From NCBI RefSeq assembly GCF_001426185.1, contig NZ_LMRP01000002.1, positions 672,287 through 736,286 on the forward strand: a DNA stretch of 64,000 nucleotides. The letters run 5' to 3'. This document shows positions 1-9,195 of this stretch, piece after piece; position 1 is the stretch's first letter, and every line of letters begins with the position of its first letter. This stretch comes from Rhodococcus sp. Leaf247 (GTDB lineage: Bacteria; Actinomycetota; Actinomycetes; Mycobacteriales; Mycobacteriaceae). The notes beneath the pieces were generated by a model. That model was not told the DNA's origin and searched no databases. It saw only the letters and a list, made by a program, of their open reading frames with translations. The position numbers and the translations under genes are program-made.

Positions 1-627
1 GACGGCAATCCGGGGTTCCTCGTCGGCCACGGCGTCATCTCCCCCGACCACGTCGCCGACCTCGCCGACCGCGCCGACGCCGTCATCCGCCCCGTCTCGA
101 CCACCAACCCCGCATCACAACCGGCCGACCCGTACCGCCCCTCCAGCGCCCTCGACACATTCGTGCGCATCCGCGACCAGTACTGCACCTGGCCCGGCTG
201 CAACCGTGGAGTGTGGACCGGCGATCTCGACCACATCGCGGAGTACGACCACGACGATCCCGACGGCGGCGGCCAGACCACCGACGTCAACCTCGGCGGC
301 ACATGCAGGTTCCACCACAACCTGAAGACGTTCGGTGACTTCGTCGACGACCAGTACACCGACGACGACACCGGACGCATCGTCTCCACCGTCACCACAC
401 CCGAAGGCCTCGTCGTCCCGGGGCCGGCGCACAACGGATACGACATCCACCCCGGACTCGCCGACGTCACCTTCGACACGCCCGATCCACCACCGAGTCC
501 GCCCCGCACACCCCCCAGCAGACGCCGCACACGCCTGGCGGACAAACATGCCCGCCGGAGAACCGAACGCAACCGCAACCGACGGGCCCGCGAATTCGCC
601 GACACCGACGACCCCCCACCGTTCTGA
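1..627 (+). CDS. HNH endonuclease / DUF222-type protein, C-terminal part
   Basis: The frame is open from base 1, so the N-terminus lies outside the window. The visible 208 residues carry an HNH nuclease motif: CTWPGCNR (zinc-knuckle style), then DLDHIAEY, then an Asn, then CRFHHNLKT. This arrangement is typical of the C-terminus of DUF222/13E12-repeat proteins, which are multicopy in mycobacteria and rhodococci. The tail is basic and disordered (many Arg, Pro, Asp). By family it is a predicted DNA-cutting domain, but the cellular role of these proteins is unknown. Whether it is mobile or simply multicopy cannot be judged here. It ends 19 bases before the stop of the convergent hydrolase gene. 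Confidence 0.85.
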   Translation, partial: DGNPGFLVGHGVISPDHVADLADRADAVIRPVSTTNPASQPADPYRPSSALDTFVRIRDQYCTWPGCNRGVWTGDLDHIAEYDHDDPDGGGQTTDVNLGGTCRFHHNLKTFGDFVDDQYTDDDTGRIVSTVTTPEGLVVPGPAHNGYDIHPGLADVTFDTPDPPPSPPRTPPSRRRTRLADKHARRRTERNRNRRAREFADTDDPPPF

Positions 628-646
628 CATGCATCACGAGTGTGGA

Positions 647-1474
647 CTAACCCAGAGAGTCGACGAAACCCGTCAGCTCGGACAGGAAGCGGGCAGGGTC
701 CGCGACGAAGGGACCGTGGTCGACGCCGTCCCACCACGACGTCCGCGCGTCCGGGATCACCGACGCGGTGTGCTCCCCGGCCGAGAACTCGACGACGGTG
801 TCCGCGGTGCCGTGCAGCACCAACGCGGGAACATCGAGTGCCGCCAGGGTGGCGTCGTGTTCGAGATCGCGGCGGAACACCGCCGATCGCACCCGCGGAC
901 GCGTCGACAGGCTGGCGCCGAACAAGGCCTGCGCCTGCTCGCCGAGCCCGTCGCCAGGGCCGGTCAGAGCCTTGCCGAAACTGCCGAGCGCGCGGATAGC
1001 GACGCGCGGGTCCTCGCTCATCGCCCCGGGGATCGCCGCCCGCATCGACGATCCGACCGCTCCGCCCGGACGGTCCGGTCCGATCGCGGTGATTGCGGAG
1101 ACGAACACGACGCCGTCGACGGCCGCGGTTCCGTAGACGGAGAGGTAGTCGCACAGCACCAGTCCGCCGTACGACCACCCGGCGACGACGGCGCCCGAGC
1201 GGATGCCCTCCTGCTCGAGCACGGCATGGACGTCGCCGGCCCACAACTCGGAGCGGTCGTATCCGTCGGCGGGAGCGCCGGATGCTCCGTGTCCCCGCAG
1301 ATCGACGGCGATCACCCGGTAGCGCTCCGCGAGCTCCGCCAGCAGACCGTCGCCCCAGCACGCTCCCGTCTGCGCCCACCCGTGCAGCAGGACCAACGGC
1401 CGTGCCCCGACGTTCCCCGTGATGCGGTAGACGAGGGACGTTCCGTCGCGGCCGAAGGCCTCGCGTATTGCCAT
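647..1474 (-). CDS. Alpha/beta-fold hydrolase
   Basis: This 275-residue soluble protein has the alpha/beta hydrolase fold. It shows an HGWAQTG oxyanion-loop motif near residue 31, the nucleophile elbow GWSYGG near residue 100, an acid region LHGTADTVV near residue 220 and a C-terminal histidine in VDHGPF. Such proteins hydrolyse esters or epoxides or act as haloperoxidase-like enzymes; the substrate cannot be told. The ATG at 1474 is preceded by a TAAGTT -10 box (1481-1486, minus strand) ending 6 bases upstream, so the mRNA is probably leaderless. It is divergent from alkB, and both promoters share the 89-base gap. Confidence 0.85.
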   Translation of the reverse strand: MAIREAFGRDGTSLVYRITGNVGARPLVLLHGWAQTGACWGDGLLAELAERYRVIAVDLRGHGASGAPADGYDRSELWAGDVHAVLEQEGIRSGAVVAGWSYGGLVLCDYLSVYGTAAVDGVVFVSAITAIGPDRPGGAVGSSMRAAIPGAMSEDPRVAIRALGSFGKALTGPGDGLGEQAQALFGASLSTRPRVRSAVFRRDLEHDATLAALDVPALVLHGTADTVVEFSAGEHTASVIPDARTSWWDGVDHGPFVADPARFLSELTGFVDSLG

Positions 1475-1551
1475 GACACCAACTTATCGAGCGCTGATTG
1501 TGGGATGTCAGAAGGGCATCGTCACCAGCCTGAGCAGGGCCGACGCGTCGG

Positions 1552-1557
1552 TAAAGT
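1552..1557 (+). promoter_or_regulatory. -10 box of alkB (leaderless)
   Basis: TAAAGT matches TANNNT and ends 6 bases before the GTG at 1564. Transcription would then start at or next to the start codon. No ribosome binding site is visible, which supports a leaderless message. Confidence 0.55.
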
Positions 1558-1563
1558 TTCGAC

Positions 1564-2787
1564 GTGACCGAAACACACCAGCGCTCCATCTCGCCGAAGA
1601 CGGGTGAGTGGCGTGACCTCAACAGGTACTACTGGCCGTGGGCGCTCATCGCTCCGATGCTTCCCGTCATCTCGGTGGGCCTCGTCTACGCCTTGCAGTG
1701 GTGGGCACCGACCGCCTCCCAGGTGGCCTGGTGGTCCGGCGCACTGTTCCTCTACGTCGTGGTCCCGATCGCGGACCGCATCATCGTCCCGTTCGACGAG
1801 AATCCGCCCGAGGAACTCGTCGAATCCCTCGAGGCGGACTTCTGGTACCGAGGCTGCGTCTACGCGTACATCCCGATGCAGTTCGTCGGCATCGTGTTGT
1901 CGTCATATCTGCTGACTGCCGACGACCTGTCCTGGCTGGGACTCGAGAACGGTCTGTCGCTGGTCTCGAAGATCGGGCTGGCGCTGACCATCGGACTGGT
2001 GGGCGGCATCGGGATCAACACGGCACACGAGTTGGGACACAAGAAGATCGAGTGGGAACGGTGGTTGTCGCGCATCGTGCTCGCCCAGAGCTTCTACGGG
2101 CATTTCTACGTCGAGCACAACAAGGGCCACCACGTCCGCGTCGCGACGCCCGAGGATCCGGCGAGCTCGCGTCTCGGCGAGACCCTGTGGCAGTTCTACC
2201 CCCGCAGCGTTCTCGGCGGGTTCCGATCGGGCTGGGTGCTCGAGCGAGAACGCCTGCAGCGCACGAACAAGCGGACCTGGTCACCGTCGAACGAGAACCT
2301 GACCGCCTGGGCGATGAGCCTGGTGCTCTGGGGCGCACTGGTCGCCGTGTTCGGTCTCGAACTGTTGCCGTTCCTTCTTCTGCAGGCGGTGTACGGCATC
2401 TCGCTGCTCGAAGCCGTGAACTACCTCGAGCACTACGGTTTGCTTCGACGCACCAAGGACAACGGCCGCTACGAGCGCTGCACACCCGAGCACAGTTGGA
2501 ACAGCGACTACGCGGTGTCCGACATCTTCCTCTACCACCTCCAGCGCCACAGCGACCATCACGCGAACCCGACCCGTCGCTACCAGATCCTGCGCAGCAT
2601 GCCCGAATCTCCGCAGCTCCCTGCGGGTTACGCGCCCCTGATCCTCGTGTCGTACTTCCCGTTCCTGTGGCGGGCGCTGATGGACAAGCGCGTGGTCGCG
2701 CACTACGACGGCGACGTCACCCGTGCCAACATCGCGCCCGCCAAGCGGGAGAAGTACCTCGCGAAGTACCCCGTACCGACGCAGTAG
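1564..2787 (+). CDS. alkB: Alkane 1-monooxygenase (AlkB)
   Basis: This is an integral-membrane non-haem di-iron hydroxylase of 407 residues that oxidises medium-chain n-alkanes at the terminal carbon. All histidine clusters are present: HELGHKK, EHNKGHHVRVATPEDP, NYLEHYGL and LQRHSDHHANPTRRYQ, between hydrophobic membrane segments. The protein stops at AKYPVPTQ, so there is no fused rubredoxin domain. No rubredoxin, rubredoxin reductase or TetR (alkU-like) gene follows; the next gene is convergent and starts at the adjacent base. In many rhodococci alkB1 leads an alkB-rubA-rubB cluster, so this looks like a solitary paralogue that needs electron carriers encoded elsewhere. The start is GTG with no Shine-Dalgarno site (leaderless). 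Confidence 0.95.
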   Translation: MTETHQRSISPKTGEWRDLNRYYWPWALIAPMLPVISVGLVYALQWWAPTASQVAWWSGALFLYVVVPIADRIIVPFDENPPEELVESLEADFWYRGCVYAYIPMQFVGIVLSSYLLTADDLSWLGLENGLSLVSKIGLALTIGLVGGIGINTAHELGHKKIEWERWLSRIVLAQSFYGHFYVEHNKGHHVRVATPEDPASSRLGETLWQFYPRSVLGGFRSGWVLERERLQRTNKRTWSPSNENLTAWAMSLVLWGALVAVFGLELLPFLLLQAVYGISLLEAVNYLEHYGLLRRTKDNGRYERCTPEHSWNSDYAVSDIFLYHLQRHSDHHANPTRRYQILRSMPESPQLPAGYAPLILVSYFPFLWRALMDKRVVAHYDGDVTRANIAPAKREKYLAKYPVPTQ

Positions 2788-3516
2788 CTACTTCTTCGGG
2801 CGCCGACTACCGCCGTGCCAGTCCTGCTGCACGCCCGCCTCGTCGTCCGACACGCCGAGGGCTCGCAGCTGGGGCAGCTCCCGCAGACTTCGCTTCAGCT
2901 CCGCGAACCCGGGGAACCGTGCCAGTCCCACGACGTGGTCCCACAGCTCGGCCGCCTCGGCGTCCGACGGGAGCCGGCTGATGACCGGGCCGAAGAACGC
3001 CACGCCCTCGGGCGGCTCCACGTGGATGATCGGCGTGCCGACGTCCTTGCCCGTGAGCGACAGCGCCTCATCGGTCGACGCTTGGATCTCCTCGTCGAAC
3101 GACGTGTCGTCCAGAGCCCGAGCATGATGCTCGGGCAGGCCGAGCTCGGCGAGGATCGGTGCGAGGAACTCGGCCGTTCCGCGGTGCGCGTGAGCACCGG
3201 CCTCATCGGGAACCGGCTCCGCATCGAAGATCCGGGCGCCGAACGCGGCGTACAGCGGCCCCATCGCCTCCCGGCCGTGCTCGGCCCGCACGCTCGCGGC
3301 CGCCCGGAGCAGCCGGAGTCCCGCGGTGTGTCCCGCCTCGTACTCGGGCGGGAAGTGCGCCTCGTAATCGATGTGCGCGTTGAGTTGTCGGAGGGAGATG
3401 AAGCTCCAGTCGACGGTGTAGTCCCGTTGCGCCTGGACGATGCGGACCCACTTACTGGTCATCCAGGCGAACGGGCACACCGGGTCGAAGTAGAACCGGA
3501 GATCGGGTGCTGTCAT
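2788..3516 (-). CDS. DsbA-family protein, Rv2466c-like
   Basis: This 242-residue thioredoxin-fold protein has a helical insert. Its N-terminus (RFYFDPVCPFAWMTSKWV) and the GTPIIHV and FFGPVISRLP motifs match the Rv2466c family, known in M. tuberculosis as a mycothiol-dependent oxidoreductase/nitroreductase. The usual active-site CPWC is CPFA here, so the resolving cysteine is missing and only a monothiol mechanism is possible. The cis-Pro region (GTPIIH) is kept. It lies 22 bases downstream of the ROK gene on the same strand and may be co-transcribed with it. Confidence 0.8.
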   Translation of the reverse strand: MTAPDLRFYFDPVCPFAWMTSKWVRIVQAQRDYTVDWSFISLRQLNAHIDYEAHFPPEYEAGHTAGLRLLRAAASVRAEHGREAMGPLYAAFGARIFDAEPVPDEAGAHAHRGTAEFLAPILAELGLPEHHARALDDTSFDEEIQASTDEALSLTGKDVGTPIIHVEPPEGVAFFGPVISRLPSDAEAAELWDHVVGLARFPGFAELKRSLRELPQLRALGVSDDEAGVQQDWHGGSRRPKK

Positions 3517-3538
3517 GTCCGCAGTATTCCCCGTGCGA

Positions 3539-4822
3539 TCAGCGCTGAGCGTCGATCTTGCGCATCGTCACCACGGGATCGGCGTAGAGCGAGCCGAGCG
3601 ACACCGCCGCCGCCGCATGATCCTGCACGCGCTTGCCGAAGGTCGTCACGCGCACCCGCCCCGACGTGGCCACCGAACTCGCTGCCGCGAACGCGGCTTC
3701 GACGCGCTCCATCGCCGCCGGGTACGCGGTGAACGCCTGCCCACCCACCTGCACGCTGTCCGGATTGACCACGTCGTGCACCAGCGCGAGGGCGCGGCCC
3801 AGCGCATCGGCGCGATCGTTCAGAAGTTGTTCCGCGACAGGTGAACCCGTACGCGCGGCGAGGTACACCGCGGAGATCGACCGCTCGGACTCGTCGACCA
3901 GACCACTCGCGCGCGCCGCCGCGAGCACCGATCGATCGCTCACGGTCGCCTCGAGGCATCCGGTACGGCCGCAGTCGCACACGGCCGACGAGCCGGTCGG
4001 TAGATGAGCGATCGACCCCGGGCCGCCCGCGGGGGTGTGCACCCGACCGTCGATGGTCAGCGCCAACCCCGTCATCTCCCGCGCATAGAAGTACAGCGAA
4101 GTGCCCGTGTGATCTTTGTCCGCCGTCTCCGGTGCGAGCAACAGCTCCGACGCCGCCATCGCCTCGACGTGCGGCGCCACGGCCACCACTGCGCCGAGCC
4201 GCTCCCCCAGAACAGCACCCACCGGGGCATCGGACCAGGCGAGGCGGGGGTGATCGACAGTGCCCTTCTGCGCGTTCACACGGCCACCGATGGCCACGCC
4301 GACGAAGAGGATGCGACGTCGGTGCCACCGCGCGGCGAAGGCCGCGGCGCTCTCCGCGATGGATCGCAGTGCGCCGGAATGGCCGCCGGTCGGGGTGGGG
4401 ATCTCCACTCCGCCGAGGACGGTCCCGCGGAGATCGACGGCGACGATGCGGGTCGTCGTGGCGCCGATGTGGACGCCCAGAGTGCACTGCCCCTCGTGGT
4501 CGACCTCGACGGGTACACGGGGGCGTCCCACGGCGCCGGACGTCGACAGGTCCGCGCGTTCGCGGAGCAGTCCTGCCGAGATCAGGGCGCTGACATGACG
4601 ATTGACGGTCGCGGTACTGATGCCGGTGGCGCCCACGATGACGTCGCGCGAGACCGGCCCGCGCTGGACGACGGCGCGGAACACGACGGCGGCGGGAGTG
4701 TCACTGACACGAAGTTCGGGAGCGACGACGCGAGCGAAGCGTGCGCGGCCGGTTCTGGTGTGCGGGGGCCGGCCGAGCGGGGAGCGAGCCGGGGTGGAGG
4801 CAGCGAATGTCGAGACAGACAT
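3539..4822 (-). CDS. ROK-family transcriptional regulator (Rv0485-like)
   Basis: This 427-residue protein has an N-terminal winged helix-turn-helix (about residues 38-95: PVSRDVIVGATGISTATVNR) and a ROK sugar-kinase-like domain. The zinc-binding motif CDCGRTGCLEA is present, typical of ROK repressors such as NagC/Mlc. The kinase-type DG/GT glycine motifs are partly kept (LGVHIGATTTR), so ligand binding is likely and catalysis doubtful. Its position beside an SDR, an L,D-transpeptidase and murB matches Rv0485. The ligand is unknown. A GAGGAAC ribosome binding site precedes the ATG. Confidence 0.85.
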   Translation of the reverse strand: MSVSTFAASTPARSPLGRPPHTRTGRARFARVVAPELRVSDTPAAVVFRAVVQRGPVSRDVIVGATGISTATVNRHVSALISAGLLRERADLSTSGAVGRPRVPVEVDHEGQCTLGVHIGATTTRIVAVDLRGTVLGGVEIPTPTGGHSGALRSIAESAAAFAARWHRRRILFVGVAIGGRVNAQKGTVDHPRLAWSDAPVGAVLGERLGAVVAVAPHVEAMAASELLLAPETADKDHTGTSLYFYAREMTGLALTIDGRVHTPAGGPGSIAHLPTGSSAVCDCGRTGCLEATVSDRSVLAAARASGLVDESERSISAVYLAARTGSPVAEQLLNDRADALGRALALVHDVVNPDSVQVGGQAFTAYPAAMERVEAAFAAASSVATSGRVRVTTFGKRVQDHAAAAVSLGSLYADPVVTMRKIDAQR

Positions 4823-5146
4823 GAAGGTTCCTCGGAACTGAAGTGACGGGGTGAGCCGGAGGCGAGAATGCCGAGGCCGGTCGTACCCGTGCGATGAACC
4901 GAAGGATCAGTTCACCGAGCGACGCGCGATCAGTCTCGGACGAGTCCGCGTCGACAACAGAGTTCGCGAGCGAGAGGCAGGCGGGAACCGAGAGCAGCGG
5001 TCACATAGGTGACCCGCGGCGCGGTCTTCCTCGCTGGTGCCATGACCGAAAAGTAGCACTGATGCCGCCGCGCTGCAGAATCGCCTGTTTCGCTCGAGGT
5101 GATTCGAAGGGTCGACACCCTGCACGGATAGGACCACAGTGAGCCC
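4823..5146. other. Intergenic region between ROK and dioxygenase genes
   Basis: This 324-base divergent gap must hold the promoters of both neighbours, though no clear -35/-10 pair stands out. On the minus strand, a short frame stopping at 4907 ends RTRPRLIARRSVN. It recalls the C-terminal tail of LacI-family regulators and might be a decayed fragment. A second minus-strand frame stopping at 4930 contains two adjacent cysteine codons. On the plus strand a frame from ATG 5062 runs to 5142, five bases before the dioxygenase. None can be called a gene with confidence. Confidence 0.4.
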
Positions 5147-6034
5147 ATGAAGACCGTGAAACTGGGCGCGAACATCGGCGCACGTATCGACGATGTGCGC
5201 CTCGGCGGAGATCTGCCGCCGCACGTGGTGGCCGACATCAACGACGCACTTCTCGAGCACGAGGTCGTGTTCTTCCGAGGACAGCACCACGTCGACGAGA
5301 AGGTCCAGTACGCGTTCGCGGAGCGCCTCGGTATCCCCACGACACCGCACCCCACGGTGCGCTCGCGCGGAACCCGCACGCTCGCCATCGATTCCACGTA
5401 CGACAAAGCGGACAGCTGGCACACCGACGTCACGTTCGTCGACCGCATCCCGAAGGCGTCGATCCTGCGCGCAGTGACCCTGCCCGCCTACGGCGGCACC
5501 ACGACGTGGGCGTCGACGACCGCTGCGTACGAACAGTTGCCGCCGGCGATCGCGGCGCTCGCCGACTCTCTGTGGGCCGTGCACACCAACGTCTACGACT
5601 ACGCGGCCGTCGCGGCCGAGAAGTCCGTGTCGTCGTCCGCCCAGCGGTACCGCGAGGAGTTCCGCAGCGAGTACTTCGAGACGGAACACCCCGTCGTTCG
5701 CGTCCACCCGGAGACGGGCAAGCGCTCGATCGTGTTGGGCCACTTCGCCAAATCCTTCACCGGCCTGTCCTCGAAGGAGTTCCGCGCGATCTTCGAGCTG
5801 CTCCAGGACCGGGTGACGCGCCTCGAGAACACCATCCGGTGGTCGTGGGAGCCCGGCGACATCGCCATCTGGGACAACCGGTCCACTCAGCACTACGCCG
5901 TCTCCGACTACGACGACCAGTACCGCCGCCTCGAACGCATCACCCTCGCCGGTGACGTCCCGGTGAGCGTGCACGGCGAGTACTCCCGCGTCGTCGCCGG
6001 GGATGCGTCCGGGTACAGCGCGATCGCGAGCTGA
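5147..6034 (+). CDS. TauD/TfdA-family Fe(II)/2-oxoglutarate dioxygenase (Rv3406-like alkyl sulfatase)
   Basis: This 295-residue enzyme of the taurine dioxygenase family uses Fe(II), O2 and 2-oxoglutarate. The iron ligands are visible: HTD in SWHTDVTF and the distal His in [19 protein letters not shown], whose arginine would bind 2-oxoglutarate. Motifs [29 protein letters not shown] and [16 protein letters not shown] agree closely with M. tuberculosis Rv3406, which cleaves alkyl sulfates to aldehyde plus sulfate for sulfur scavenging. By homology this is its likely role. It starts at ATG 5147; an in-frame extension is not needed. The SDR gene follows after 26 bases. Confidence 0.9.
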   Translation: MKTVKLGANIGARIDDVRLGGDLPPHVVADINDALLEHEVVFFRGQHHVDEKVQYAFAERLGIPTTPHPTVRSRGTRTLAIDSTYDKADSWHTDVTFVDRIPKASILRAVTLPAYGGTTTWASTTAAYEQLPPAIAALADSLWAVHTNVYDYAAVAAEKSVSSSAQRYREEFRSEYFETEHPVVRVHPETGKRSIVLGHFAKSFTGLSSKEFRAIFELLQDRVTRLENTIRWSWEPGDIAIWDNRSTQHYAVSDYDDQYRRLERITLAGDVPVSVHGEYSRVVAGDASGYSAIAS

Positions 6035-6060
6035 CACACCGGCGTCCTAGGCTTGTGCTC

Positions 6061-6801
6061 ATGACTCAGTCACCTCAGCGCACCGCCGTCGTCACCGGAG
6101 CGAGTTCGGGAATCGGGGAAGCGACCGCCCGCAGACTGGCCGCCGACGGATTCCATGTCGTCGTCGGCGCACGCCGGGTGGACCGGCTCGAGGCGCTGGC
6201 CGAGGAGATCGGCGGTACGGCGCTGGCTCTCGACGTCACCGACGAGGATTCCGTCGCCGCGTTCACCGCGGTCGTCCCGCGCGTGGACATCCTGGTGAAC
6301 AACGCCGGCGGCGCCAAGGGCCTGGCCCCCGTTCTCGAGGCCGACCTCGAGGACTGGCGCTGGATGTGGGAGACCAATGTCCTGGGCACGCTGCGGATGA
6401 CGAAGGCGCTGCTGCCCAAACTGATCGAGTCCGGTGACGGCCTCATCGTCACGATCACCTCGATCGCGGCCTTCGAGACCTACGACAACGGCTCCGGCTA
6501 CACCTCGGCGAAGCACGCGCAGGGCGTTCTGCACCGGACGCTGCGCGGCGAACTGCTGGGCACGCCCGTCCGCCTGACGGAGATCGCACCGGGCGCCGTG
6601 GAGACCGAGTTCTCCCTCGTGCGTTTCGACGGTGACGCGGACAAGGCCGCGAAGGTCTACGAGGGTATCGACCCGCTGGTGGCCTCGGACATCGCCGACG
6701 TGATCGCCTTCGCGGCGTCGCGTCCCCCGCACGTCAACCTCGACACCATCGTCATGCGCCCGCGCGACCAGGCTCCGGGCGGGCGTTTCAGCCGCCGCTG
6801 A
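6061..6801 (+). CDS. SDR-family NAD(P)-dependent oxidoreductase (Rv0484c-like)
   Basis: This 246-residue classical short-chain dehydrogenase has the TGASSGIGEA cofactor loop near residue 12, NNAGG, an ITSIAA strand and the catalytic YTSAKHA (Tyr-x-x-x-Lys). It most resembles the YdfG/serine-dehydrogenase type; the substrate is unknown. ATG 6061 is preferred over GTG 6055 because a TAGGCT -10 box (6048-6053) ends 7 bases before it, giving a leaderless message. It is convergent with the L,D-transpeptidase. Confidence 0.9.
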   Translation: MTQSPQRTAVVTGASSGIGEATARRLAADGFHVVVGARRVDRLEALAEEIGGTALALDVTDEDSVAAFTAVVPRVDILVNNAGGAKGLAPVLEADLEDWRWMWETNVLGTLRMTKALLPKLIESGDGLIVTITSIAAFETYDNGSGYTSAKHAQGVLHRTLRGELLGTPVRLTEIAPGAVETEFSLVRFDGDADKAAKVYEGIDPLVASDIADVIAFAASRPPHVNLDTIVMRPRDQAPGGRFSRR

Positions 6802-6811
6802 GACCGATCGG

Positions 6812-7999
6812 TCAGGCGGCCAGGGCGCTCATCGACTGCCACGTGGACCAGTCCACAGCCCAGTCGTAGATGTCGCCGTCGGCCGCCGACAGGTCGATGC
6901 GCGTGCCCGTGACCTCGACCGGATCGCCGTAGACGGCCATCTGGAAGTACGTCTGGGCGTCCTCGGTGGAGAGGTTGATGCAGCCGTTGGTGACGTTCGA
7001 CGATCCCTGGACGCCGGTGGTCAGCGGGTTCGCGTGGATGAACTCGCCGTTGTTGGAGATGCGGGTGGCCCACCGTTCACGCACGTTCTCGTAGAACGGC
7101 GGGTTCGACATCAGGAAGTCCTCGTACTTCTCCGACACCACGTGGATGCCGCTGCGCGTGACGTTGCGGTCCTCGTTGCCCTCGCCGTAGCTGACGGGGA
7201 TGTCCATGACGGTCACGCCGTCGCGGACCACCTGCATGCGGTGACTGGTCGCGTCGGCGATGACCACCTGGCTGCGACCGATGGTGAAGTCGATACTCAC
7301 GTCGGAGTCGCCGTACGCGCCGCCGCCGTAGTTCACGCCGTACAACTTCGCCGACACCTGCACGGACGTGCCGGGTGCCCAGTAGTTCTGCGGACGCCAG
7401 TGCACCCGCGACCCGCCGTCGTCGGGCAACCACGCCCAGGATCCGACGGTGGGCGGGTTCGTCGTGATGGTCAACGCCTTCTCGACGGCCTTCTTGTCGA
7501 CGATCGCATCGTCGAACTTCAGGATGATCGGCGCCGCGACGCCCACTTCCTGCCCGTCACCGATGTTCGTGGAGACCGAGGTGATGGACGCCGGGGCGAC
7601 GGTTCCGACGGTGCCCTCGACGGGGACCGTCTTGCCGTCGCTCCCCACGGCGGTGCCGGTCCAGGTGTAGACGGCGTCGTACCCCAGCGGTTCGGTGACG
7701 GTGAAGGTGGTCTTCGCGGGATCCAGGCTTCCGGCGACCGTCCGGCCGTCGGCCGTGGTCAGCGCTACCTGCTGGAAGGTCCCGTCGGCGACGGTCACCG
7801 AGATCGGCGTCGAGGGCGACACGTCGGTGGAGCCGGCCGCGGGTGTGTAGGTCACCGCGGCGACGGGCGCGGCCTCGGTGGTCGGCGCTGCGGCCGACCC
7901 CCCGGAACCGGAGCCGGTCGAGCATCCCGCCACCAGCGCCACCACGAGTGCCAGCACCGCGAGAACGGCCGCGATCGGTGTCTTCCCCTGCATCTTCAC
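6812..7999 (-). CDS. L,D-transpeptidase lipoprotein (Rv0483/LprQ-like)
   Basis: The enzyme makes 3-3 cross-links in peptidoglycan, outside the membrane. It has a signal peptide with lipobox VAGC, a Ser/Ala/Thr-rich linker, two Ig-like domains (about residues 45-230), then a YkuD catalytic domain. The active site is [23 protein letters not shown], with catalytic Cys and upstream His, as in LdtMt enzymes (shown here as HANPL and [11 protein letters not shown] parts). GTG 7999 is chosen because a TACCGT box (8007-8012) ends 7 bases before it; GTG 8005 is the alternative. The gene follows murB after about 30 bases, so a cell-wall operon is likely. Confidence 0.9.
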   Translation of the reverse strand: MKMQGKTPIAAVLAVLALVVALVAGCSTGSGSGGSAAAPTTEAAPVAAVTYTPAAGSTDVSPSTPISVTVADGTFQQVALTTADGRTVAGSLDPAKTTFTVTEPLGYDAVYTWTGTAVGSDGKTVPVEGTVGTVAPASITSVSTNIGDGQEVGVAAPIILKFDDAIVDKKAVEKALTITTNPPTVGSWAWLPDDGGSRVHWRPQNYWAPGTSVQVSAKLYGVNYGGGAYGDSDVSIDFTIGRSQVVIADATSHRMQVVRDGVTVMDIPVSYGEGNEDRNVTRSGIHVVSEKYEDFLMSNPPFYENVRERWATRISNNGEFIHANPLTTGVQGSSNVTNGCINLSTEDAQTYFQMAVYGDPVEVTGTRIDLSAADGDIYDWAVDWSTWQSMSALAA

Positions 8000-8030
8000 G
8001 CGCACAACGGTACCTGTGGAAACAGACTCG

Positions 8031-9098
8031 TCAGTCGAGCGAGCAGTTCACCAGTCGACACTCGGGGGTCAGGGTGATCCCGTACTTCTGCAACACACCG
8101 GCCTTGACGTGCGACGCGAGCGCGAGAACATCCGCCGCCGTGGCGCCGCCCCGATTGGTGACGGCCAGGACGTGGCGGGTGGACAGCGTGACGCGCCCGG
8201 TGCCGAAGTCCGCGCCGTAGCCGCGGGAGAAGCCGGCATGTTCGATGAGCCAGGCGGCGCTGAGTTTGATGCCCTTGGGGTCCGTGAACTGCGGTGATCC
8301 GAGCGCTTCGGGCGGAACGACCTCGACGATCGGATTCAGGAAGAACGATCCGACACTCCACGAGTCGTGCTCCGCCTCGTTCCACACCATGCCGCGATCG
8401 GTGCGCAGGGCGATGACGGCGTCGCGGACCTCCCGAGCGGACACCGTGTCGCCGATCCGGACACCGAGCCGCTCGGCGAGAGCGGCGTAGCGCACGGGGG
8501 CCGACTCGTCGCTGCGCTGAAGGTCGAACGTGACGTTCACCACGACGTAGCGGTCGGTGTACTTGAACGCCGAGGACCGGTGCGATCCGAACCCGCAGCG
8601 GGCGTTGTCCCACACCTCCACCTCGCCGGTCTCCCGGTCGAGAACGGTGACCGATTCGAGGCAGTCCGAGGTGGACGCCCCGTAGGCACCGACGTTCTGC
8701 ACGGGCGTGCCGCCCACGCTGCCCGGGATCCCGGAGAGGGCCTCGACACCGGCGAGGCCGTGGTCGAGTGCGGTCCGCACGAGCAGGTCCCACTCGACTC
8801 CCGCATCGGCGTGGATGCGGGTGCCGTCGACGCGCAACTCGGAGGTGGCGATGTGGACGACGACACCGTCGAAGCCGTCGTCGCCGACGAGCAGGTTGGA
8901 CCCGCCGCTGATCACCAGAAGGGGCCGACCGTCGGCATCCGCGCTGCGCACGGCGTCGACGAGCTGCTCCGACGTGGTCGCGTCGACGAACGTGCCGACG
9001 GGACCACCCACGCGGATGGTGGTGAGATCGGCGAAGGTCGTGCGCGCGGGATCGCCGCTGCGAACGAGGTCCGCGGACAGGTGAGGACTGCTGGTCAC
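8031..9098 (-). CDS. murB: UDP-N-acetylenolpyruvoylglucosamine reductase MurB
   Basis: The enzyme reduces UDP-GlcNAc-enolpyruvate to UDP-MurNAc, the second committed step of peptidoglycan synthesis, with FAD and NADPH in the cytosol. FAD-binding motifs TIRVGG and ISGGSNLLV, the [18 protein letters not shown] loop and the catalytic serine in SVGSFFLNP mark a type I MurB. GTG 9098 (355 residues) is preferred: a TACCGT box (9107-9112) ends 8 bases upstream. The longer ATG 9158 start would place a non-conserved tail over this promoter. The neighbour is the L,D-transpeptidase gene, matching Rv0482-Rv0483. Confidence 0.93.
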   Translation of the reverse strand: MTSSPHLSADLVRSGDPARTTFADLTTIRVGGPVGTFVDATTSEQLVDAVRSADADGRPLLVISGGSNLLVGDDGFDGVVVHIATSELRVDGTRIHADAGVEWDLLVRTALDHGLAGVEALSGIPGSVGGTPVQNVGAYGASTSDCLESVTVLDRETGEVEVWDNARCGFGSHRSSAFKYTDRYVVVNVTFDLQRSDESAPVRYAALAERLGVRIGDTVSAREVRDAVIALRTDRGMVWNEAEHDSWSVGSFFLNPIVEVVPPEALGSPQFTDPKGIKLSAAWLIEHAGFSRGYGADFGTGRVTLSTRHVLAVTNRGGATAADVLALASHVKAGVLQKYGITLTPECRLVNCSLD

Positions 9099-9195
9099 GA
9101 GGGTGAACGGTACCTGGCCGGTCGGGGTGGCAGGCACCCGCGCGAGCGCGCCTACCATGGAGGGTGAACGGACTAGGTCTTTCGGAAGGATTCAC

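Noticed and set aside
4930-5045. Short minus-strand frame with Cys-Cys near 4950 as a cysteine-attenuator leader peptide
   Set aside because: No hairpin pair or good ribosome binding site; the downstream gene is a ROK regulator, not a sulfur gene.
9099-9158. Longer MurB starting at ATG 9158
   Set aside because: The added residues are not MurB-like and cover a likely -10 box and the neighbouring promoter.
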